From Deltaproteobacteria bacterium (lineage in GTDB: Bacteria > Bdellovibrionota > UBA1018 > UBA923): DNA of 12,206 bases. The first letter of the stretch is position 1; the number at the start of each line of letters is the position of its first letter. Location: NCBI GenBank assembly GCA_016194725.1, contig JACQAW010000136.1, forward strand, positions 1 to 12,206, written 5' to 3'. Below the pieces are notes generated by a model that did not search any database, had not been told where the DNA came from, and worked only from the letters and a program-made list of their open reading frames with translations. Made by a program: the position numbers and the translations under genes. This document shows, in pieces, positions 7,027 through 12,206 of the stretch.

Positions 7027-8195
7027 ATGAAATCCACGGCAAAAAAACTGACTCTCGCCCTTACCTTGAGCTCGACACTGGCCTGCACAAGCGCGTTTGC
7101 GCAACTGCCCCCGGCAACAGGATGCTATGCCACGACCAGCGTGGACTATTATTCGCTGAATGAAGTAAGTTCGTCGTCAATGCCCTATCCGGGCAACCTG
7201 GTCGAGTCGCCCACCGGCGGCTATTCCATCACTACCGATTACCGCTCAGTCACCTGCACCGACGCACAGGGCGCTTTGCGTGGAACCTACCCTTTACAGA
7301 ACAACGAGCAGACAAAAACCCATCCCGTGTATTTTTCCGACGGCAGCCTGGGCCTGTCGGTGCGCGAGGACGATACCGGCGTAAGCTACATGCTCTTCCT
7401 GAACGGCGACTGTACGCTTCGCAAAAAAGTTTCCGTGGATCCGGTAGCCGGCGTGCCGACAATTGCAAGTGACGGCACGATGGTGCTTGGTACGAATGCC
7501 GGCAGCATCATTTTCTTCAACTCCGATGGCACGGTGGCAAAGAAGCTCGACGCGTCCAGCGATCGTAGCTTCAGCTACTTCGGCAGCCCGGTCTTGCAGG
7601 ACGACGACAGTATTTCCATGCTCGATACTTACGGCGCGCTCCACACCGTGTCGGCCGATCGCTCGACCGTGTCTGATTACTCCAGCTCTCGAGGCAACAT
7701 ACTCACGCCCGACACCTCAGTCGCATGGGTACTTCGAAGGGCAAGGCCATCATCATGGACCGCAAGGGAAACGTGAAAAGCACCATCGACGTCGGCTCGC
7801 GAATCCTGAAATCCTCGCCCCGGCTGCTCAAGAGCGGCAATATCGCATTCGGTACGGCCGACGGCTCGGTTCACGAGGTGAACGCCCAGGGAATCGAGGT
7901 CGCCAAATTCTCGCCGGGCGCAGGTATTCCTCAGTTCATAACCGAGCTCAAGGACGGAAGCCTTGCGGTAAGCTCGCAGCCCAATACTGACGGCACGGGC
8001 GCCACCCTGCACATGCTGCAGCACTCGAGCACGCCGACCAAAACCATTTCAAAGGTTACTCAGGTACCCTGCTCGGTATTGCAGCCAGGGGCTGCCGTGG
8101 ACGCGGATGCCGGCGTCAAGAAACTGGACGCCGATAAAGTCAAAACGCCCGCGGGCACCGGAACTGATGTTCCGACTATGCTTCCCGCCAAATAG
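7027..8195 (+). CDS. Secreted PQQ-like beta-propeller protein, frameshifted
   Basis: The first frame (7027-7776) starts MKSTAKKLTLALTLSSTLAC and has a Sec signal peptide with probable cleavage after AFA25. The body is made of blade-like repeats: TIASDGTMVLGTNAGSI with FFNSDGTVAKK, then SPVLQDDDSISML, and in the second frame GNIAFGTADGSVHEVNAQG and ITELKDGSLAVSS. This is the 'P-x-(I/L)-x(3-4)-DG-x-(I/V)-x-x-GT-x-x-G' pattern of PQQ-like or BamB-like propellers. At 7723-7727 the repeat continues in the -1 frame: SVA then MGTSKGKAIIMDRKGNVKS, which aligns without a gap to the preceding blade if one A is added at 7725. The restored protein is 389 residues, ending in a low-complexity tail (VKTPAGTGTDVPTMLPAK). 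As written, the frame ends after 249 residues. A separate product could start at ATG 7725 but lacks a ribosome-binding site. The binding partner or ligand is unknown. Confidence 0.72.
7720..7730 (+). other. Frameshift site in the propeller gene
   Basis: GTCGCATGGGT: the first frame reads V-A-W-V and soon ends, while the -1 frame reads on from ATG 7725 as the next propeller blade. GTC GCA ATG GGT, with one A more than seen, would join the two without disturbing the repeat period. Confidence 0.7.
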
Positions 8196-8220
8196 CTTGA
8201 AGCTGTGCTAAGATGCCCGC

Positions 8221-8868
8221 ATGAATCTTCTCTTCGACCTCGATGGTACGCTGGCCGATCCCATGGAAGCAATTGCGGGCAGCATGCACTTCGCCTTCGA
8301 GCAGCTTGGCCTGACCAGGCTTTCGCACGAAACAGTGCGCACGCTCATTGGTCCGCCCCTGCATCTTGAGCTGCCCAAACTGCTGGGGCCTGGGCGTGCC
8401 GATCTTGCGCCCGAGGTCATGCGACTTTACCGCCAGCACCATGGCGAAACGGGCATCTACCTTTACAAGTTTTTCGAAGGTGTCGACCGGGCTCTTGCCG
8501 CTGTAGGCCCGGGCAACCGAATTTTTGTCGCAACCTCGAAGCCGCGATTCTACGCCGACATCATCTTGAGCCACTTTGGAAAAGCGCATTTCTTTGAGTA
8601 TATCTATGGCAGCGAGCTTTCCGGGGTTAACGCAAAAAAGGGCGACCTGATTCGCTTCGCCATTGGCGAGCGCTCGCTGCGGCCCGAAGAGACGGTCATG
8701 ATCGGCGACCGCAAACACGATGTGCTGGGTGCCGCTGAAAACGGCATTCCCACGGTGGGCGTCCTATGGGGCTACGGTTCCGATGCTGAGCTCAAGCAAG
8801 CTGGAGCACGCGCCACCGTAGACACCTGGGATGCGCTTGTCGGCGAGCTGAAAAAAAATACGGCCTAA
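8221..8868 (+). CDS. HAD-superfamily phosphatase, Gph-like
   Basis: A 215-residue protein with all four HAD motifs: DLDGT with nucleophile Asp6 and acid/base Asp8, VATSKP with Thr105/Ser106, Lys at 139-140 in NAKKGD, and MIGDRKHD with Asp163 and Asp167 for magnesium. Residues 15-85 form the helical C1 cap of the phosphoglycolate phosphatase/PpaX subgroup. The length matches that group (about 215-230). The substrate cannot be set from sequence: phosphoglycolate, pyrophosphate or a nucleotide are possible. The gene starts 25 bases after the propeller gene, so it may be carried by the same transcript, although its cytoplasmic enzyme role shows no obvious link. Its TAA (8866-8868) overlaps the TAG of the convergent rhlE gene. 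Confidence 0.85.
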   Translation: MNLLFDLDGTLADPMEAIAGSMHFAFEQLGLTRLSHETVRTLIGPPLHLELPKLLGPGRADLAPEVMRLYRQHHGETGIYLYKFFEGVDRALAAVGPGNRIFVATSKPRFYADIILSHFGKAHFFEYIYGSELSGVNAKKGDLIRFAIGERSLRPEETVMIGDRKHDVLGAAENGIPTVGVLWGYGSDAELKQAGARATVDTWDALVGELKKNTA

Positions 8869-10118
8869 GCCTGGCGCGAAGCGCCCTGCGGCCTGCCGCG
8901 ACCGCCCCCAAAACGCCGGCCCGAGTTGCCGCGAGGACGGCGTCCACCGCCGCCGCTGTTGCCGCGCGACTCAATGCCCAAGCCCAGCGGTGTTTTCAGC
9001 ACGGGCACGCGCTTGCGAATCACGCGCTCGATGTCGGCCAGAAAACCGCGCTCCTCGGGAGCGCAGAACGCCACGGCCGACCCTACCTGGCCCGCACGAG
9101 CCGTACGGCCGATGCGATGCACGTAGCTTTCGGGCACGTTGGGAATGTCGTAGTTGAAAACGTGAGTGACGCTGTCGATGTCGATTCCGCGCGCCGCGAT
9201 GTCGGTGGCTACCAGCACGCGCGTGCGACCCGACTTGATATTGGCCAAAGCCCGTTCGCGCGCGCTCTGCGACTTGTTGCCATGAATGGCTTCCGAGGCG
9301 ATTCCGAAGTCGCTCAGCGACTCAGCCACGCGGTTGGCATCGCGCTTGGTGCGGGTAAATACCAGCGACCGCGAAATACCGGCATCGCGCAAAAGATGAA
9401 TCAGCAGCGAGGTTTTTTGATTGGAATTCACCTGGTACAACGCCTGGTCGATCAGCTCGACGGTCGTAGCCGGCGGCGCGACTTCAATTCGCGTGGGCCG
9501 GGTCAGAATCTGCTCGGCCAGACGGCTGATTTCGGGCGGCATGGTGGCCGAGAAAAACAGCGTCTGACGCTTCTTGGGCAGGGCCGCGATAATGCGACGC
9601 ACGTCATGAATGAAACCCATGTCCAGCATGCGGTCGGCTTCATCGAGCACGAAGATTTCCAGGGCATTCAGGTTCACCAGACGCTGCTGCATCAGATCCA
9701 GCAGCCGGCCGGGCGTGGCCACCACGACATCAATGCCGTTGCGAAGCGCGTTTTCCTGAGGCCGCTGTCCCACGCCACCAAAAATCACCGTACCACGAAT
9801 CGGCAGGTCGCGCCCATAGGCCGCAAAGCTTTCACCAATCTGCGAAGCCAGCTCGCGCGTGGGGGTCAAAATCAGGCAACGAATCGCACGCGGGCGGTTC
9901 GGCGCGGCGCCCTGCCCTTTTTCACTCAAAAGCTGCAGGATGGGCAATGCGAAAGCCGCGGTTTTTCCCGTGCCTGTCTGCGCGCAACCCAGCAAATCGG
10001 TGCGCGACAAAACAATGGGAATGGCCTTTTGCTGAATGGGCGTGGGCGTTTCATAACCTTGCGCATGAACCGCGTTCAGAATAGGCGCTATCAATTTCAG
10101 TTCGGAAAAACCGCTCAT
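8865..10118 (-). CDS. rhlE: DEAD-box ATP-dependent RNA helicase, RhlE-like
   Basis: A 417-residue protein. DEAD-box helicases unwind short RNA duplexes during ribosome assembly and mRNA decay. Motifs in order: F4 and TPTPIQ (24-29, Q motif), AQTGTGKT (46-53, Walker A), PTREL (86-90), GG (114-115), TPGR (135-138), DEAD (159-162), SAT (190-192), VFTRTK (253-258), ATDIAARGID (304-313) and HRIGRTAR (334-341). Motif VI has Ala where Gly is usual (HRIGRTGR). After residue 384 comes a 34-residue Arg/Gly-rich tail (ending GRRFGGGRGRPQGASRQA), typical of RhlE and likely to bind RNA non-specifically. The start ATG at 10118 is well supported by AGGAG seven bases upstream. It shares a 113-bp divergent region with the VOC gene. 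RhlE rather than CsdA or SrmB is preferred from the short length and RGG-type tail. Confidence 0.92.
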   Translation of the reverse strand: MSGFSELKLIAPILNAVHAQGYETPTPIQQKAIPIVLSRTDLLGCAQTGTGKTAAFALPILQLLSEKGQGAAPNRPRAIRCLILTPTRELASQIGESFAAYGRDLPIRGTVIFGGVGQRPQENALRNGIDVVVATPGRLLDLMQQRLVNLNALEIFVLDEADRMLDMGFIHDVRRIIAALPKKRQTLFFSATMPPEISRLAEQILTRPTRIEVAPPATTVELIDQALYQVNSNQKTSLLIHLLRDAGISRSLVFTRTKRDANRVAESLSDFGIASEAIHGNKSQSARERALANIKSGRTRVLVATDIAARGIDIDSVTHVFNYDIPNVPESYVHRIGRTARAGQVGSAVAFCAPEERGFLADIERVIRKRVPVLKTPLGLGIESRGNSGGGGRRPRGNSGRRFGGGRGRPQGASRQA

Positions 10119-10149
10119 AATACTCCTGGAATAATGATCTCTTGCCCGA

Positions 10150-10178
10150 GCGATACCATACTAAATCAGTCGCGTGAA
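10150..10178 (-). promoter_or_regulatory. Candidate extended -10 promoter of rhlE
   Basis: Minus strand TTCACG (10178-10173), a 17-base spacer ending in TGG, then TATCGC (10155-10150). The core ATGGTATC(A/G)CT is shared with the promoter candidate of the beta-barrel gene. This gives a leader of about 25 bases carrying AGGAG before the ATG. Confidence 0.35.
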
Positions 10179-10231
10179 GCAAAGATTCCGAAGTATTGAA
10201 ATTTATTGATTTTGCGCGGAATTAGGGCGGA

Positions 10232-10648
10232 ATGGGAAAGATGAAAGCCATCAATCCCTATCTCACCTTCAATGGCAACTGCGCCCAGGCTATGACGTTT
10301 TATGAAAGCTGCCTGGGTGGCAACCTGTTCATGATGCCTTACGCCGAGGCACCCATGCCCGAATTCAATAAAGTAAAAGATCGAATCCTGCACGCGACGT
10401 TGAAAAAGGGAGCGGCAATCGTGATGGCTGCTGATTCGATGCCCGGCCAGCCCTATAACCCCGGCAACAACGTTCATCTTTCAATTGATTGCGAAAGCCT
10501 GCAGGAGATTCAAACCATCTTCGGGGCCTTGGCCGAAAAAGGCCGCATCGATATGCCCCTGCAAGATACCTTCTGGGGCTCGCACTTCGGAATGCTGACC
10601 GACCAGTTCGGCGTGCAGTGGATGCTCAGCTTCGACAAAACGAGCTAG
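10232..10648 (+). CDS. VOC-family protein, PhnB/YjdN-like
   Basis: A 138-residue single-domain member of the vicinal oxygen chelate superfamily. INPYLTFNGNCAQAMTFYESCLGG (residues 7-30) is the PhnB/YjdN N-terminal signature, and FWGSHFGMLTDQFGVQWML (114-132) the matching C-terminal one. The length is normal. Members of this group are poorly characterised; some are related to glyoxalases or to 3-demethylubiquinone methyltransferase-like proteins, but activity is rarely shown. The ATG at 10232 follows AGGG at 10224-10227; a second ATG at 10241 would start MKAINPYL, the more usual N-terminus, so three residues are uncertain. It is divergent from rhlE and stands alone. The stop codon lies inside a small hairpin. 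Confidence 0.82.
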   Translation: MGKMKAINPYLTFNGNCAQAMTFYESCLGGNLFMMPYAEAPMPEFNKVKDRILHATLKKGAAIVMAADSMPGQPYNPGNNVHLSIDCESLQEIQTIFGALAEKGRIDMPLQDTFWGSHFGMLTDQFGVQWMLSFDKTS

Positions 10649-10660
10649 AAAGCTCGCTTT
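10641..10660 (+). terminator. Hairpin at the end of the VOC gene
   Basis: CGAGCT and AGCTCG are perfect 6-base arms around AGAA, followed by CTTT. The TAG stop of the VOC gene is within it. The stem is short and the U-tract weak, so termination is only possible. Confidence 0.35.
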
Positions 10661-10666
10661 CTCGAT

Positions 10667-10816
10667 ATGCCCCCGCGCCTCAGGTCGATGACCCCGACGA
10701 TGTATCACTATAAGGCACCGGACTACGACCTTCGAGAACTCGCGCAGCGTAAGGAATACGAAATTGAAGAGCTGCGGTTCGTGAATCGAGATCGGGATTG
10801 GGAAGTAGTGGCTTAG
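10667..10816 (+). CDS. Possible 49-residue protein or gene remnant
   Basis: ATG 10667 to TAG 10816 encodes 49 residues with three early Met codons. The body YDLRELAQRKEYEIEELRF, then VNRDRDWEVVA, is rich in charged residues and looks like real soluble protein rather than random translation, with a likely amphipathic helix in ELAQRKEYEIEEL. No ribosome-binding site is visible, and the opening MPPRLRSMTPTM is less convincing; MYHYKAPDYDL from ATG 10700 is an alternative start. It lies just downstream of the VOC gene and before the composition changes, so it may be the end of a gene truncated by whatever arrived to its right. No family recognised. Confidence 0.3.
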   Translation: MPPRLRSMTPTMYHYKAPDYDLRELAQRKEYEIEELRFVNRDRDWEVVA

Positions 10817-10870
10817 GATCGCTTTCACAGTCGCCGGAGGATTGCGGTTTTGGTCGGGAACTTAAGATTA

Positions 10871-11617
10871 CTAATCCTTGCAATCCCCAGGCGTACCCTC
10901 AAAAGTATAAACAATAGAGCCACCCGGGTTTACGATGGCCCCAGTGACCTGTGCACATTGGCCGGTTTTGAGTTTATCTTTGACTTGTTTTAGAAATTCC
11001 AAGCTAATAAGTTTGGCTCTTTTTCGGCACTCAAGGTCGAGATCACAAAGAGGTTTAGAATGCGGCGAACCATATACTACATTCCCGTGCTCACCGATTT
11101 TGATGTCGATAGCATTCCACGTTCCCGCCGTTGAGAGAGAGTAGCTCCACTCTGAGCTGGTTCCTCTGAGATTGCTTCTCACGCTTAGGTCAGGAACCTG
11201 CCTCTCAGCCTCTCTCTCGACCGCTATCTCAGCACGAAAGCTTATTTCGTTGGCGACGTTCTCAAGTGGATCATCTTCTTTAGGTAGGCCCAATGTAACA
11301 ACTCGCTCATTTACGAGGGGAGTTCCGTCGCCTCTGTATGTAACTCCAAGAGCCTTTAGCTTTTCACGAAATTTCTTTAACTCAGAGATGCACTTTTCGA
11401 ACTGCATCTCTGTGTCAGCTTTAGTCATGCCAATTGATTTGCCGCTGAGCGCAGTTTTCTGGCCACAGCTCGATAGCATTCGGTCGATCATTTCGTTGAT
11501 CGCAAGCCTTCGCTCGAACCGGTCTTCAGGAGTATCACTGCCCACGACGCGTAGATACACGTTCGTGGTTTTGAGCTGGGTGTGGCCGGCCACGGCCATG
11601 ACTTGCGCGAGCGGTAC
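10871..11617 (-). CDS. Tyrosine recombinase C-terminal end joined in frame to unknown protein
   Basis: On the minus strand, after a TGA at 11620-11618, the frame reads VPLAQVMAVAGHTQL, then KTTNVYLRVVG. This is the end of a phage-type tyrosine recombinase: the GH(T) box and KTTNVY with the nucleophile tyrosine, at their usual 9-12 residue spacing. The rest of the catalytic domain (RKHRH up to HxLR) and the N-terminal domain are missing; upstream the same frame has two stops. The frame runs on without interruption into about 215 residues of unknown protein with no signal peptide: helical, charged EKCISELKKFREKLKAL, the middle ending SEWSYSLSTAGTW, then LDLECRKRAKL, and a C-terminal VYTFEGTPGDCKD. 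The first ATG gives 11599; an internal ATG at 11428 (MTKADTEMQF) could start the unknown protein alone (about 185 residues). Neither has a good Shine-Dalgarno. The recombinase identity is from two motifs only; the remainder is unassigned. Confidence 0.5.
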   Translation of the reverse strand, partial: VPLAQVMAVAGHTQLKTTNVYLRVVGSDTPEDRFERRLAINEMIDRMLSSCGQKTALSGKSIGMTKADTEMQFEKCISELKKFREKLKALGVTYRGDGTPLVNERVVTLGLPKEDDPLENVANEISFRAEIAVEREAERQVPDLSVRSNLRGTSSEWSYSLSTAGTWNAIDIKIGEHGNVVYGSPHSKPLCDLDLECRKRAKLISLEFLKQVKDKLKTGQCAQVTGAIVNPGGSIVYTFEGTPGDCKD

Positions 11618-11713
11618 TCAATCACTGAAATCAGGTTTCTCCTTTTGTCGGCAAGTCTTCGACTCGCCACGTGTTTCTTAATCGACGAATGGAAATCGGT
11701 CGGAAACGATCAT

Positions 11714-11746
11714 GTACTTTTTCTGCACTTTTCCCGTACTTTTTCC
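11714..11746. repeat. Three tandem 11-base repeats
   Basis: GTACTTTTTCT, GCACTTTTCCC and GTACTTTTTCC abut without spacers. The first and third differ only at the last base. The 11-base period is not a multiple of three, so it is not a coding repeat, and it is close to one helical turn, as in operator or iteron arrays where proteins bind one face of DNA. Confidence 0.7.
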
Positions 11747-11970
11747 GATGGTTTCGAGTCCCGAATTTTTTCTCCCCTCAAAAACATAAAGTGCAAGAAA
11801 GCGGGTTCGTCGTGCCAAGCTCCCAAATAGTGCGACATGCTTCCCGTTTTTTGGATTTGAAAACCTGGAACGCCCATCGCCGCGACCCGTTTTTAGACGC
11901 AACCACGTCTGGAGTTGGCGGGGGAAATCTAGATTTCAGTATATTTCTAACGAGATCGTGAGAAGTCCAA

Positions 11971-11994
11971 CGGGTGACGTGCGTACGTCACCCG
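11971..11994. repeat. Perfect inverted repeat after the antitoxin-like gene
   Basis: CGGGTGACGT and ACGTCACCCG are perfect 10-base arms around GCGT. It begins 11 bases after the stop of the minus-strand antitoxin-like gene. A stable GC-rich stem suits transcription termination, but the minus-strand continuation (TTGGACTTCTC) has no run of T. Other roles are a protein-binding site or a recombination site. Confidence 0.7.
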
Positions 11995-12005
11995 ACAAAC
12001 GCAGC

Positions 12006-12206
12006 TTAGAACCCGGACGCTTTCTTTCCGCCTCGGGCGGAAGCACGGCGATCCAGGGCATCACTCACCATTGTCTTGATGACCGCCTGGCGGCTGATGT
12101 TCAGGCGCTTGGCCTCAGAGTCAAGTTCGTTGAGAACCTCATTCGTGAAATCGACGTTCACTCGCTGGATGTCTTCACGGGGAAGACCCGGCATCATCTT
12201 GCCTTT
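12006..12206 (-). CDS. Ribbon-helix-helix antitoxin-like protein, 5' end probably outside
   Basis: The readable part is about 66 residues: KGKMMPGLPREDI, then QRVNVDFTNEVLNELDSEA, KRLNISRQAVIKTMVSDAL and a basic Gly/Ser tail. The VNVDF strand followed by two helices with SRQAVIK between them is the CopG/Arc-type ribbon-helix-helix fold. The (R)VNVDF...LD.EA.RL.(V/I)(S/T)RQ..IK pattern is that of antitoxins usually paired with a small RelE- or BrnT-type toxin. Two ATGs at 12197 and 12194 are possible starts, but the frame is open to the edge and relatives carry about 25 more residues at the N-terminus, so the true start is likely beyond 12206. No toxin gene lies downstream in the window; a partner would have to be upstream, past the edge. 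It would act as dimeric DNA-binding autorepressor and toxin neutraliser. Confidence 0.68.
   Translation of the reverse strand, partial: KGKMMPGLPREDIQRVNVDFTNEVLNELDSEAKRLNISRQAVIKTMVSDALDRRASARGGKKASGF

Larger units (their letters stand above)
11618..12005. other. AT-richer segment without a convincing gene
   Basis: About 385 bases between the recombinase remnant and the antitoxin-like gene. All frames are either interrupted or give unlikely translations. Visible structure is limited to a triple 11-base tandem repeat (11714-11746) and a perfect inverted repeat (11971-11994). In one minus frame an LRNTW string (11682-11668) faintly recalls the HxLRHTW box of recombinases and could be a decayed remnant, but stops follow in that frame. 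Confidence 0.5.

Noticed and set aside
9117..10199. Long plus-strand open frame of 360 codons
   Set aside because: It lies wholly antisense to rhlE, which has every DEAD-box motif; the length follows from GC-rich codon use.
11582..11593. 12-base palindrome GTGGCCGGCCAC
   Set aside because: It encodes V-A-G-H in the recombinase tail and is explained by the conserved GH motif with GC-rich codons.
11488..11902. A complete recombinase gene in overlapping minus frames
   Set aside because: The frames upstream of 11617 contain stops and none shows the catalytic arginine or HxLR boxes convincingly; LRNTW alone is too weak.
11618..12206. An integron with gene cassettes
   Set aside because: The recombinase fragment lacks any integron-specific segment, only one half of a possible attC core is seen, and no second hairpin copy is present in the window.
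1..12206. tRNA, rRNA, CRISPR array or riboswitch
   Set aside because: No cloverleaf with a CCA-type end, rRNA core sequence, regularly spaced repeat array or recognised aptamer was found on reading either strand.

Overview
The window looks like a stretch of chromosome from a diderm (outer-membrane) bacterium. Evidence for this is a lipoprotein with a clear lipobox, a secreted protein with a beta-barrel-like C-terminus ending in Phe, a periplasmic di-haem c-type cytochrome, and several Sec signal peptides. By eye the base composition is moderately GC-rich, and becomes more AT-rich after about 10.87 kb. The mix of products would fit a Leptospirales-type spirochaete such as Turneriella, but that is only a guess; nothing here is a taxonomic marker. 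No rRNA, tRNA or CRISPR array was seen.

Layout. 1-322 (-) is the start of a lipoprotein, divergent from a 97-residue single-pass membrane protein (400-693, +). A recQ helicase gene (768-2785, +) is broken by a -1 frameshift near 2348 that detaches the C-terminal winged-helix and HRDC parts. It converges with, and overlaps by 41 bp, a secreted beta-barrel-like protein (2745-3500, -). Upstream of that, on the same strand, is a 637-residue di-haem cytochrome c-like protein (3583-5496). A divergent stand-alone GIY-YIG nuclease resembling the N-terminal half of UvrC (Cho-like) follows at 5624-6451 (+).

From 6503 a recognisable promoter starts a probable operon: a small exported protein with a duplicated four-cysteine motif (6549-7025), a secreted PQQ-like beta-propeller with a second -1 frameshift (7027-8195), and then a HAD phosphatase (8221-8868). 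The HAD gene converges with the DEAD-box RNA helicase gene rhlE (8865-10118, -), their stop codons overlapping. A divergent PhnB/YjdN-type VOC protein follows (10232-10648, +).

From about 10.87 kb to the right edge the region looks acquired. It has a protein of unknown function joined in frame to the C-terminal end of a tyrosine recombinase (10871-11617, -), about 385 bp without a gene but with a three-copy 11-bp tandem repeat and a perfect 10-bp-arm inverted repeat, and a ribbon-helix-helix antitoxin-like gene that probably starts beyond the edge (12006-12206, -).

How the genes fit together: recQ and the GIY-YIG nuclease are DNA-repair genes but are not co-transcribed. The cytochrome, beta-barrel, cysteine-repeat and propeller proteins all act in the envelope. 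I do not see a complete, clearly new multi-gene system. The best candidates for undescribed biology are the cysteine-repeat/propeller pair, the recombinase-tail fusion, and the repeat-bearing AT-rich segment. The two frameshifts can each be repaired by one added A, which raises the question of consensus error against real gene decay.
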